Positions 46,296 to 54,121 of a DNA stretch of 64,000 nucleotides are shown here, in pieces. The stretch is from assembly GCA_021604645.1 (NCBI GenBank), contig BQJJ01000002.1, positions 310,001 to 374,000 of the forward strand, given 5' to 3'. The notes under the pieces were generated by a model. That model ran no database searches and had not been told where the DNA came from. It saw nothing but the letters and a program-made list of their open reading frames with translations. Source of the DNA: Methyloligella sp. Lineage in GTDB: Bacteria > Pseudomonadota > Alphaproteobacteria > Rhizobiales > HXMU1428-3. The first letter of the stretch is position 1; every line of letters starts with the position of its first letter. The position numbers were made by a program, and so were the translations under genes.

Positions 46296-47507
46296 TTAAG
46301 ATATGAATTTAATTATATTATTGCTCTCTGTAGCGGGAACAAAGTTTGAAGCCATCACATCATCTTCAAGAAAAATCTCTTCATAACATCCAAATCCATT
46401 AAATCCAGAAGCCATCACACCACCATAGGCCCCTGTTTTATGAATTTCGAGATAATCACCTTCTTGAACATTTGCCGGTAAGAAAAACGGCCCCTTCATA
46501 TGATCCGCAGCATCGCATGTTGGTCCCCAGAGTTGAAAACCCGTTAACTCACTCGTCACACTTCTTTTCTTGTCATGCCCACTAGTGTCATGCGCAATCA
46601 AACGCACAGGAAAAACCCAGTCACAATTGGCAGCATCATATAAAACGCCATAGCCACCATCATTAATAAAAAGCTCATTGTCCCGGCGCGCATCTACCCG
46701 AACAATCAAGCTCTCTGCCTCAGCAACAAGTGCCCGGCCAGGTTCAGCAAAAACCTCTCCGCCTTGCACCATCGGCAAAGCCTCTAAAGATTGTTCGATG
46801 TTCAACATATAAGATGAAAGATCAGCAGGGTCCCCCTCTTTATAAAAAATAGGAAAACCTCCCCCCACATTTAGCAATTCCGCCATCACTCCAGCTCGGC
46901 GAACCAAATCACCAGCATAACGAATAGCCTCACCATAACGCTCAGCATGCATGGCCTGGCTACCCACATGAAACGTCACCCCAAGCCGCTCGGCTTTTTG
47001 CCGAACTAGTTGCAATAATTCAATAGCTTGCAAGCCCTCAGCGCCGTACTTCTTACCTAAAGGCAATACAGAACCACTATCATCACAGTGCAAGCGAACA
47101 AAAATAGTTAAATCCTTAGCCTGCTCGGTGACAGTAAGAATTTTTTCAAGTTCATCAACATGATCAATAGAAAAACAGCGCACCCCATAATCATAATAAG
47201 CTGAGCGAATGTGAGCTCGCGACTTCACCGGGTTCATATAAAAAAGATTTGCGCCCTGCACTCCATGATAAATCAGATCAACTTCCGTAAGGCTCGCCAC
47301 GTCAAAATTTCGCACACCATTTTGGGCAATGAGTTGAATAACATCAGGCGTCATATTTGCTTTAACAGCATAAATCAGTTGGCCAGAAAAATGAGATTGA
47401 AACCACGACACCGCGCGCTCGATTGCAGAGCTACGAAAACAACGAACCGGGTCAATAGGACGACGTTGCTTTAAATATTGTTCCGCTGAAAAATAAGTGG
47501 GACGCAT
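46296..47507 (-). CDS. Ornithine/lysine/diamino-acid decarboxylase, PLP fold type III
   Basis: The 403-residue enzyme has the PLP Lys in YAVKANMTPD near residue 49, HVGSQAMHAERY near 180, the phosphate-binding GGGFP near 214, EPGRALVAEAES near 255, and GPTCDAADHM near 329, whose Cys completes the second active site in the dimer. This is the eukaryotic-type ornithine decarboxylase family, which yields putrescine or cadaverine. Its ATG overlaps the tusA stop as TGATG, so the two are coupled. Confidence 0.88.
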   Translation of the reverse strand: MRPTYFSAEQYLKQRRPIDPVRCFRSSAIERAVSWFQSHFSGQLIYAVKANMTPDVIQLIAQNGVRNFDVASLTEVDLIYHGVQGANLFYMNPVKSRAHIRSAYYDYGVRCFSIDHVDELEKILTVTEQAKDLTIFVRLHCDDSGSVLPLGKKYGAEGLQAIELLQLVRQKAERLGVTFHVGSQAMHAERYGEAIRYAGDLVRRAGVMAELLNVGGGFPIFYKEGDPADLSSYMLNIEQSLEALPMVQGGEVFAEPGRALVAEAESLIVRVDARRDNELFINDGGYGVLYDAANCDWVFPVRLIAHDTSGHDKKRSVTSELTGFQLWGPTCDAADHMKGPFFLPANVQEGDYLEIHKTGAYGGVMASGFNGFGCYEEIFLEDDVMASNFVPATESNNIIKFIS

Positions 47508-47737
47508 CAGCTAGACACTTTCTTCAAAACATGGACACAAACATCACCGTTCTGCACCTGTTCAAGCAATTCAAGACCGTCTTGCTCAGCCAAACACTGA
47601 AAATCAGCAACTGCGCCGGGGTCTGTTGTGGTCACTTCAAGCACCATTCCGCTCTCAACTGAGCGCAAAGCTTTTTGAGTTTTCAAAACCGGCAAAGGGC
47701 ATAATAGCCCACTCATGTCTAATTTGGTTGTATCCAT
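47507..47737 (-). CDS. TusA-family sulfur carrier protein
   Basis: The 76-residue protein has the family motif LLCPLPVLKTQKAL near residue 11, with the Cys that carries persulfide sulfur, and the later TTDPGAVADFQCLAEQDG. In E. coli TusA relays sulfur to tRNA thiolation and molybdenum cofactor synthesis. Here it is the first gene of a unit with a PLP decarboxylase and an agmatinase-like gene, an association whose meaning is unclear. Confidence 0.9.
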   Translation of the reverse strand: MDTTKLDMSGLLCPLPVLKTQKALRSVESGMVLEVTTTDPGAVADFQCLAEQDGLELLEQVQNGDVCVHVLKKVSS

Positions 47738-47865
47738 AAAACCATCTCTTAAAAGAAGAGGATATTGCTCTCAAAGCTGAAAAAAAATCAAGAAAATTCT
47801 TCAGTACAATTTTAAAAACAACCAGGCCATTCTAGCTGAAAAAAAATGATCTAAAAAACAGAAAG

Positions 47866-47903
47866 AAAAAACCCTCATTGATTTTTCAATCAACAAGGGT
47901 TTC
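47866..47903 (-). terminator. Terminator of the cytochrome c'-like gene
   Basis: On the minus strand AACCCTTGTTGATT pairs with AATCAATGAGGGTT with a small internal mismatch, and a T run follows. It starts about 30 nt after the stop at 47933. Confidence 0.8.
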
Positions 47904-47932
47904 TTCAAACTGATTACTTATAAAATGACGAA

Positions 47933-48304
47933 TTATTTCGTGGCGCAAGCTTTATGCCCTGTAACCAGGTCACCATAAGCAGCTTTAAAGGCACCGGGGC
48001 CAGCTTTTGCAGCAGCTGCACCTTTAACACTTGCTTTTTTCAACAGGGCCGCGCAATCAATTAAATTTTTAGCCGCCTTAGAAGCCTCATTCGTTTGAAA
48101 GTCTACAACAGCTTTTTGAATGTTCTTCATTTCTTTAAGCGCTTTGGCTGGGTTATAGGGAACTTTCCCACTTGCCATCTGGCCAGAAATCTTCATAGAT
48201 TTGTTAACCTGCTCTAGAAAAGCGCTTTGCGCTCCAGCAGCTTGTGCTGTTGCAACTCCACCAAATAGTGCCATAACAGCAAAAATTACGGTTAGCTTCT
48301 TCAT
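47933..48304 (-). CDS. Small exported cytochrome c'-like protein lacking the haem motif
   Basis: The start at 48304 has AGGAG 6 nt upstream and opens a signal peptide (MKKLTVIFAVMALFGGVATA, cleaved near residue 22-24). The mature helical part of about 100 residues resembles cytochrome c': QVNKSMKISGQMASGKVPYN near residue 32, and GPGAFKAAYGDLVTGHKAC near 102. Cytochrome c' normally ends with CxxCH; here the matching positions read His117-Lys-Ala-Cys120-Ala121, so one haem-binding Cys and the axial His are gone. Cys84 and Cys120 are the only Cys in the mature chain. Fold assignment is by eye. Confidence 0.7.
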   Translation of the reverse strand: MKKLTVIFAVMALFGGVATAQAAGAQSAFLEQVNKSMKISGQMASGKVPYNPAKALKEMKNIQKAVVDFQTNEASKAAKNLIDCAALLKKASVKGAAAAKAGPGAFKAAYGDLVTGHKACATK

Positions 48305-48904
48305 CACGCTCTCCTTTATGCACTTTGCACCATTGTAATAAATATTCATCAGTAAACTACCAACTCTCAATTCTTCAAAATGCTTATAGCACCTTTTAAA
48401 ACCAACAACATCAAAGACTTTAATCAAAGCTGCCAAAAACAATCTAAAAGTTGCATTTATAAAAGTTACGACTGTTTAGCAAAAAAATACAGTGATTATA
48501 TCAGTTCAACGTCCAACGTTTTTTGGTCCATACCATAAATATAAGCATCAAATTTAATCTCGCAACGTTATAACAACAATAGAAGCCCCTCGCTGAACCA
48601 AACCTGAACGACTTATTCAGCTAAACCATTAAAATACACAGGTAGAAATTAACTCAAACTACAACTTTTGATTGTATTTATGAATAAGCTGAACTCCCTC
48701 TTTCATCTGAACCCAACGACATCTGAACAGAGGCATCAGTGAAGTTTATGCATCTGCATAGATATAAGACGGTAAGTGCTCCACACACTTGCCGTCTTAA
48801 TGCTTTTTTACTCACATTTTATTTTCTTCAGATCATTAACTGAATTGAAACCATCCCTAGTCATACTACCTATGGTAGCAAATAAAATTAAGAGCAACCT
48901 AATA
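48305..48904 (+). other. Long intergenic region with a possible small-RNA gene
   Basis: 600 nt between the divergent cytochrome c'-like and DUF1045 genes. A strong plus-strand hairpin with a T tail at 48766-48811 has no gene before it. Upstream of it CTGAAC recurs several times (about 48590-48730), with GCTGAA/TTCAGC and CCTCT/AGAGG pairing. This suggests an independent RNA or a DUF1045 leader. Confidence 0.4.
48766..48811 (+). terminator. Intrinsic terminator without an upstream gene
   Basis: AAGACGGTAAGTG and CACTTGCCGTCTT form a 13-bp stem with one G-T pair and a 7-nt loop. AATG and six T follow. No plus-strand CDS precedes it for kilobases, so it should end a noncoding transcript or act as an attenuator for the DUF1045 gene. 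Confidence 0.75.
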
Positions 48905-49645
48905 ATGACACAAAATAAAGAGCGTTATTTTATAGCCTACGCACCCTCTCCCAAATCTGAGATCTGGGCGTTAGGCTCCGCATGGCTAGCGTTTAATGCT
49001 GCTACAAATAAAATACCGGAAAAGTCATTTACTTTAGGCCTTCCCCCTGAAATTCATCAAAAAACCGTACTTCCTGCACGAAAAACAGGGTTTAACGCCA
49101 TTTTAGTAGCTCCCTTTAATCTAAGAGTTGGAGTTTCTCAAGAAAACCTCTGTGAAAAACTCACAAACTTTAGTGAATCACTCAGCCCCTTTCGCACATG
49201 CCTAATGAAGGTAAAAGCGACAGGAAATAAAATTGGGATCGAACCACTCAGTCTAGACAATAACATCCAGGATTTGGCAAACATAACCGTGAGACATTTT
49301 AATCATTTTAGAGATATCCCCCCCGAGAAACCCATCAATCCCAAACTAAAAGAAGTCCTCACAGAGAGACAAATAGATAATTTAACCAAATGGGGTTACC
49401 CCTATTATTTCGAAGATTTCAAATTCATCATGCCCTTAACCGGCGCGGTCCCCTTACCAATGATTGAATTATTGACTAAAAACCTTCAAAACATCTTTTC
49501 AAAACAATTAAGCCAGGGCTTAAACATAGACAGCCTAACTCTTTTTAAGCAGGAAAATCACTCCAAACCGGCTAGAATGATTAGACGCTTTCCGCTTCTA
49601 AAAGACGAAGTTGAAAAGAGCATACAGAAAATAGTTTCAATATAA
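48905..49645 (+). CDS. DUF1045-family protein
   Basis: The frame is open from 48776, but the family start (YFIAYAPSPKSEIWALGSAWL) follows the ATG at 48905, which I choose; the upstream part would be read through the terminator hairpin. The 246-residue protein has the two-histidine-phosphoesterase-like outline of DUF1045: TGFNAILVAPFNLR near residue 67, where the usual first His is an Asn (family form FHATLKAPF), and WGYPYYFEDFKFIMPLTGA near 160. DUF1045 proteins are often tied to phosphonate use, but no phn genes are visible here. Confidence 0.75.
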   Translation: MTQNKERYFIAYAPSPKSEIWALGSAWLAFNAATNKIPEKSFTLGLPPEIHQKTVLPARKTGFNAILVAPFNLRVGVSQENLCEKLTNFSESLSPFRTCLMKVKATGNKIGIEPLSLDNNIQDLANITVRHFNHFRDIPPEKPINPKLKEVLTERQIDNLTKWGYPYYFEDFKFIMPLTGAVPLPMIELLTKNLQNIFSKQLSQGLNIDSLTLFKQENHSKPARMIRRFPLLKDEVEKSIQKIVSI

Positions 49646-49920
49646 TATTTAAGCCGCCAAAGTCCTTCGAATGAGTTTAAGAGGTATTCTTGCCCCTTTT
49701 TGAGCGGCCCTTCTCCCCTCCCCTCAGTGCAAAACTAGCAAGGGAGATACAGCTCACCTTTCCTAAACACTCTTATATTTGAGCAACACTTCTAACAGAA
49801 GCATAATCTCCTCCCATTGATTTTCTCAAATTTTCACCTTAGATGTACCCCATAATAAACTTGCAAAAGCAGTTACATTTAAAGCTAGAAGCTCTCCATT
49901 CAAAAGATTGCCCTTAGATC

Positions 49921-50316
49921 ATGACAACTAATACAAATTTCAAAGCAGATGCACATAATAACATTCAGCACATTTTCATAAAAGATTTAGAGCTGATGGC
50001 CGTAATCGGTGTGTATGATCATGAAAAAAACAACCGCCAACGCGTTGTTGCGAACATAGATATAACTGTGCAGGAAAATCCCAATGCAGCAGATGAAATT
50101 AATGAAGTTGTTTGCTATCATAAGGTGGTGAAAAAAATTCAATCAATCTGTAAAGATGGCCATGTCCATTTATTGGAAACATTAGCAGAGACCATTGCTG
50201 AGAGCTGTTTGGAAGACAATCGAATTTTAGCCATTCGTGTCAAATTAGAAAAACCAGAAGCCCTGCGAGAAGCAGCAAGCGTTGGAGTTGAAATAGAACG
50301 ACTACAAACTTCTTAG
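49921..50316 (+). CDS. folB: Dihydroneopterin aldolase
   Basis: It cleaves 7,8-dihydroneopterin in folate biosynthesis. The 131-residue protein shows IFIKDLELMAVIGVYDHEK near residue 18, VVCYHKVVKKI near 63 and HLLETLAETIAESCL near 83, ending in VRVKLEKPEALREAASVGVE, here with the usual Lys-Pro pair. The length is normal with an N-terminal extension of about 15 residues. It is followed at 34 nt by uvrC. Confidence 0.9.
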   Translation: MTTNTNFKADAHNNIQHIFIKDLELMAVIGVYDHEKNNRQRVVANIDITVQENPNAADEINEVVCYHKVVKKIQSICKDGHVHLLETLAETIAESCLEDNRILAIRVKLEKPEALREAASVGVEIERLQTS

Positions 50317-50349
50317 GCTCAGGAACTCATTCAATAGAGAACCCATAAA

Positions 50350-52287
50350 TTGGCGGAACAAAGCAAAATTGAAAGCACTGATAACGATGAGCCCAAAAGC
50401 GGGACGCAAGTTATCAAAGCTTATCTAAAAAACCTAAGCACATCCTCCGGTGTCTATCGTATGTTAGATAAAAACGGCACCATTCTCTATGTCGGCAAAG
50501 CCAATAACCTTAAAAATCGCGTCACCAGCTACACCAGATTAAAAGGACAATCCAATCGCATCGCAAGAATGATCCGTGCCACAACAGAAATGGAATTCAT
50601 TCTAACAGACACTGAATCAGAAGCTCTCCTGCTCGAAGCAACCCTGATTAAAAAAATGAAACCAAGATATAATGTCTTGCTTCGCGATGACAAATCCTTC
50701 CCCTCAATTCTCATCCGCACAGATCATGAAGCTCCTCAACTCGTGAAACATCGGGGTGCCAGAAAACAAAAAGGCGAATATTTCGGCCCCTTTGCTTCCG
50801 CTGGCTCCGTGAACCGCACACTCAACACACTCCAACAACTCTTTCTCTTAAGAGATTGCACAGACAGCCAATATGAAAGCCGCACCCGTCCTTGCCTTCA
50901 ATATCAAATCAAACGTTGCTCAGCCCCCTGTACAGGAAAAATATCAACTGAAGAGTACAAATCACTTGTAAGCGACGCCAAAGATTTCTTGCGCGGCAAA
51001 AGCAGTCACATTCAAAAAAACTTGCAAGTAAAAATGCAGAACGCCAGTAAAGCCCTAAAATTTGAAGAAGCTGCCTTTTTCAGAGATCGCATTAGCGCTC
51101 TCACACAAGTCCAAAGCCATCAGTCCATTCTACCCACCGGTTTTGAGGAAGGGGATGTGTTTGCCATCCACACAGAAGGTGGCAGTGCTTGTATTCAAGT
51201 CTTTTTCATTCGTACGGGACAAAACTGGGGCAACCATGCCTATTATCCAAGAATAGACAAAAGCCACTCAACATCTGAAATTTTAGAAAGTTTCATCGCT
51301 CAGTTTTATGATAACAAACCAGTTCCAAAATTAATCCTGACCTCAGAAACAATAGAAAATGAAACTCTCTTAAGCGAAGCCCTCTCAACCAAAGCCGAGC
51401 GGAATATAAAAGTCATCTCACCCAAGCGGGGCTCAAAAGCCGAGTTAATGAGCCATGCCCATAAAAACGCAAAAGAAGCATTAGCCAGAAAACTCGCTGA
51501 AGGCTCCGCTCAAAGTAGACACCTCGAAGCTCTGAAAAACTTATTCACCCTTGAAGAGCGGCCAAGACGAATTGAAGTCTATGACAACAGTCACATTCAA
51601 GGCTCAAGTCCAATCGGCGCCATGATTGTCTCTGGCCCCGAAGGCTTGATCAAAAATCAATATAGAAAATTCAATTTCAAACCAGAAGAAATCAGCGGCG
51701 GTGATGATTTTGAGATGATGCGCATCATGCTCCGCAGACGGTTAAAAGCACTTGTAAAAGATCATGGCACAAAGAAATATAACAACGAAGACAAAACAGA
51801 CACTTCCAAAGACCAAACAGCCCCGCCAGATGAAATTCCACACTGGCCAGATATTCTCTTAATCGATGGCGGCAAAGGGCAACTTTCTGCCGTAATGGAA
51901 ATCATCAAAGAATTAGACTTGAATGATATTAAGATCGTTGCCATTTCAAAAGGGCCGGATAGAAATGCAGGGCGTGAACAATTTCATATCAAGGATCAAC
52001 CTTCATTCACAATGGAATTGAAAGACCCAACCCTTTATTATTTGCAAAGACTACGTGATGAAGCCCACCGATTTGCCATCGGCACACATAGAACAAGACG
52101 AAAAAAACAAATGGGAACAAACCCACTTGATGAAATCCCAGGTATTGGCCCTGGCCGGAAAAAGGCCCTACTCTCTCATTTTGGCTCAGCAAAAGCTGTT
52201 AGTCGAGCTGGGCTAAAAGATTTAAAAGCCGTTGACGGCATAAGTGCACAAATGGCTGAAACAATTTACGATCATTTTCATGAATAA
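50350..52287 (+). CDS. uvrC: Excinuclease ABC subunit C
   Basis: It makes both incisions in nucleotide excision repair with UvrAB. The likely start is TTG at 50350; no ATG lies before the nuclease domain. The 645-residue protein has a GIY-YIG domain (SSGVYRMLDKNGTILYVGKA near residue 34), a Cys cluster around CLQYQIKRCSAPC near 178, a UVR helix (LKFEEAAFFRDRI near 236), the RNase H-like nuclease (EVYDNSHIQGSSPIG near 412 and LLIDGGKGQL near 509), and a helix-hairpin-helix tail (IPGIGPGRKKALL). All domains are present. Confidence 0.96.
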   Translation: MAEQSKIESTDNDEPKSGTQVIKAYLKNLSTSSGVYRMLDKNGTILYVGKANNLKNRVTSYTRLKGQSNRIARMIRATTEMEFILTDTESEALLLEATLIKKMKPRYNVLLRDDKSFPSILIRTDHEAPQLVKHRGARKQKGEYFGPFASAGSVNRTLNTLQQLFLLRDCTDSQYESRTRPCLQYQIKRCSAPCTGKISTEEYKSLVSDAKDFLRGKSSHIQKNLQVKMQNASKALKFEEAAFFRDRISALTQVQSHQSILPTGFEEGDVFAIHTEGGSACIQVFFIRTGQNWGNHAYYPRIDKSHSTSEILESFIAQFYDNKPVPKLILTSETIENETLLSEALSTKAERNIKVISPKRGSKAELMSHAHKNAKEALARKLAEGSAQSRHLEALKNLFTLEERPRRIEVYDNSHIQGSSPIGAMIVSGPEGLIKNQYRKFNFKPEEISGGDDFEMMRIMLRRRLKALVKDHGTKKYNNEDKTDTSKDQTAPPDEIPHWPDILLIDGGKGQLSAVMEIIKELDLNDIKIVAISKGPDRNAGREQFHIKDQPSFTMELKDPTLYYLQRLRDEAHRFAIGTHRTRRKKQMGTNPLDEIPGIGPGRKKALLSHFGSAKAVSRAGLKDLKAVDGISAQMAETIYDHFHE

Positions 52288-52422
52288 TTAAGATAAATTC
52301 CATGCATAAATGAAGACAAAACCACTGTATAAGAGCATTTTAAGTCACGAAATTAACCCTGTACCAAAGGGACGCACTATCAAACCATTGACTGATCAGG
52401 CCCCGCATGGTTTTTAAGGATT

Positions 52423-53049
52423 ATGGAACACTCATTGCAAAACAATAAAGACAAAAGAAACAAAAGGGTTTGGAATTTACCAAACATCCTAACCTACGGC
52501 CGGATTGTTGCAGTCCCGGCCTTTGTTGCCTGTTTTTACTTCACGGGAGATGTCCCAAGAGCCATCGCTCTTGGCCTGTTTATCGCTGCCAGCGTAACTG
52601 ATTTTCTAGATGGTTACTTAGCCAGAGCCTGGTCACAACAATCAAAGCTTGGCCAAATGCTAGACCCGATTGCAGATAAGTTATTAGTCGGCGCGGCTCT
52701 CATCATGCTTGTCTATGACAGAACAATCTACGATCTATCCGTCGTTGCAGCTGTCATCATCCTAAGTCGAGAAATTCTGGTATCCGGTTTAAGAGAGTTT
52801 CTAGGTCAATTATCAGTCAGCGTTCCTGTCACACAAATTGCAAAATTCAAAACAGCCGCTCAACTATGTGCATTAGGTTTCTTAATCATGGCACCACTTG
52901 TTGGCAATATGTTCGGCCAGGATGGCTCAATCATTTTAGTCTTGGGAGATAGCTTACTATGGTGCGCCGCCATTTTAACAATCTATACAGGCTTTGATTA
53001 TTTACGTGTTGGTATAAAATACCTCATTGAAGAAGACATGAAAGATTAA
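52423..53049 (+). CDS. pgsA: CDP-diacylglycerol--glycerol-3-phosphate 3-phosphatidyltransferase
   Basis: It makes phosphatidylglycerophosphate, the precursor of phosphatidylglycerol and cardiolipin. The 208-residue membrane protein starts WNLPNILTYGRIVAVPAF and has the CDP-alcohol motif DFLDGYLARAWSQQSKLGQ with the following MLDPIADK, giving the spaced Asp ligands. About five membrane segments are visible. The order uvrC-pgsA-moaD-moaE is widespread in Rhizobiales. Confidence 0.95.
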   Translation: MEHSLQNNKDKRNKRVWNLPNILTYGRIVAVPAFVACFYFTGDVPRAIALGLFIAASVTDFLDGYLARAWSQQSKLGQMLDPIADKLLVGAALIMLVYDRTIYDLSVVAAVIILSREILVSGLREFLGQLSVSVPVTQIAKFKTAAQLCALGFLIMAPLVGNMFGQDGSIILVLGDSLLWCAAILTIYTGFDYLRVGIKYLIEEDMKD

Positions 53050-53051
53050 AC

Positions 53052-53085
53052 GACGGTTGCTTGTGGGCAACTTGAAGGAGCATCT
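53052..53085 (+). repeat. R hairpin repeat, copy 5
   Basis: GACGGTTGC, TTGTGG, GCAAC, then TTGAAGGAGCATCT. It starts 3 nt after the pgsA stop codon and is complete and unbroken. Confidence 0.75.
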
Positions 53086-53092
53086 AAAAAGA

Positions 53093-53200
53093 GACGGTTG
53101 CTATTTACGGATGCTTTGTGCCGGTTGCTAGTGGGCAACTGAAGGCACATTAAAAAGAGCATCTGAAAACACACTAAAGAAAGCAACCTGAAGGAGTATC
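53093..53200 (+). repeat. Three R repeats nested inside one another
   Basis: The outer copy is split: GACGGTTGCT at 53093-53102, and AGCAACC plus TGAAGGAG from 53182. Within it lies a second split copy: CGGATGCTTTGTG at 53108-53120, and GCATC plus TGAAAACACA from 53159. Within that lies an intact copy at 53121-53150 (CCGGTTGC, TAGTGG, GCAAC, TGAAGGCACA). Each inner copy sits at the loop of the copy around it. The outer copy's AAGGAG is the nearest ribosome-site candidate for moaD, at 12 nt. Confidence 0.75.
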
Positions 53201-53208
53201 TAAATAGA

Positions 53209-53460
53209 ATGAAAATTTTATATTTTGCGTGGGTCCGAGAAAAAATTGGGAAATCACAAGAAGACCTTGATGTTCCAAATTCTGTAAACACCGTCGCTGA
53301 TTTAATTACATGGCTAGAGTCCAAAGGACCTGAATATCAAGCTGCCTTTGAAAATAAAGAAACCATTAACTCAGCCATTAATCAAACGCACGTTGACCAT
53401 CAAACACCGCTTAACAACGCCAGTGAAATTGCCTTTTTCCCACCTGTAACAGGCGGCTAA
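53209..53460 (+). CDS. moaD: Molybdopterin synthase small subunit
   Basis: The 83-residue ubiquitin-like protein begins MKILYFAWVREKIGKSQEDL and ends in VTGG, whose terminal Gly becomes the thiocarboxylate that donates sulfur to precursor Z. Its partner MoaE is 13 nt downstream. The gap to pgsA is filled with R repeats, one of which may supply its ribosome site. Confidence 0.93.
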   Translation: MKILYFAWVREKIGKSQEDLDVPNSVNTVADLITWLESKGPEYQAAFENKETINSAINQTHVDHQTPLNNASEIAFFPPVTGG

Positions 53461-53473
53461 AGGAGCATAAAAA

Positions 53474-53965
53474 ATGACCATCCGCATCCAAACAGAAGAT
53501 TTCGATATAACAAAAGAAATCAACGCGCTAAAAGAAGATCGCAGCAAACAGGGCAAACAAGATGTCGGTGCCATTGTCACGTTCACAGGTACAGTCAGAG
53601 ACATGGCCAAAAAAGATAAGGCCAGCAAAACGCCGATCAGCTCAATGAGCCTCGAGCACTACCCAGGCATGACGGAAAAAGAACTCAGCGATATCTCTGA
53701 GGAAGCCAATAAAAGATGGCCACTCTTAGGTACAACCATCATTCACCGTATCGGAGATCTAAGCCCGGGTGATAATATAGTTCTCGTCATCACCCTCTCT
53801 TCTCATAGACACGCCGCATTCGAAGCAGCTGATTTCCTTATGGACTTCCTAAAAAGCAAAGCCCCTTTCTGGAAAAAAGAACAACCTCTCGAAGGTGACG
53901 CCAATTGGGTCGACGCCCGCGACAGCGACAAGCAGGCACTTTCTCGTTGGGAAAAACAAAACTAA
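53474..53965 (+). CDS. moaE: Molybdopterin synthase catalytic subunit
   Basis: It inserts two sulfur atoms into precursor Z to form molybdopterin, with MoaD as sulfur donor. The 163-residue protein shows GAIVTFTGTVRD near residue 32, LEHYPGMTEKEL near 59, HRIGDLSPGDNIVLV, and SSHRHAAFEAADFLMDFLKS with the following APFWKKE whose Lys lies in the active site. GAG-type site in AAAGGAGC before the ATG. The pair is in the usual order. Confidence 0.94.
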   Translation: MTIRIQTEDFDITKEINALKEDRSKQGKQDVGAIVTFTGTVRDMAKKDKASKTPISSMSLEHYPGMTEKELSDISEEANKRWPLLGTTIIHRIGDLSPGDNIVLVITLSSHRHAAFEAADFLMDFLKSKAPFWKKEQPLEGDANWVDARDSDKQALSRWEKQN

Positions 53966-54121
53966 GCTTGCTGAGTAAGAAATGATAATATTGCAAATTT
54001 TGCAGTTACAATCATCAGCATTCAACCTTAAACTTCATATTGTCCTGTTTTTATCAATCCATAAACACTGCTAGCATAAAAAAATACCCAGATAAAACGT
54101 GACATATGAAAGGAAAGACAT

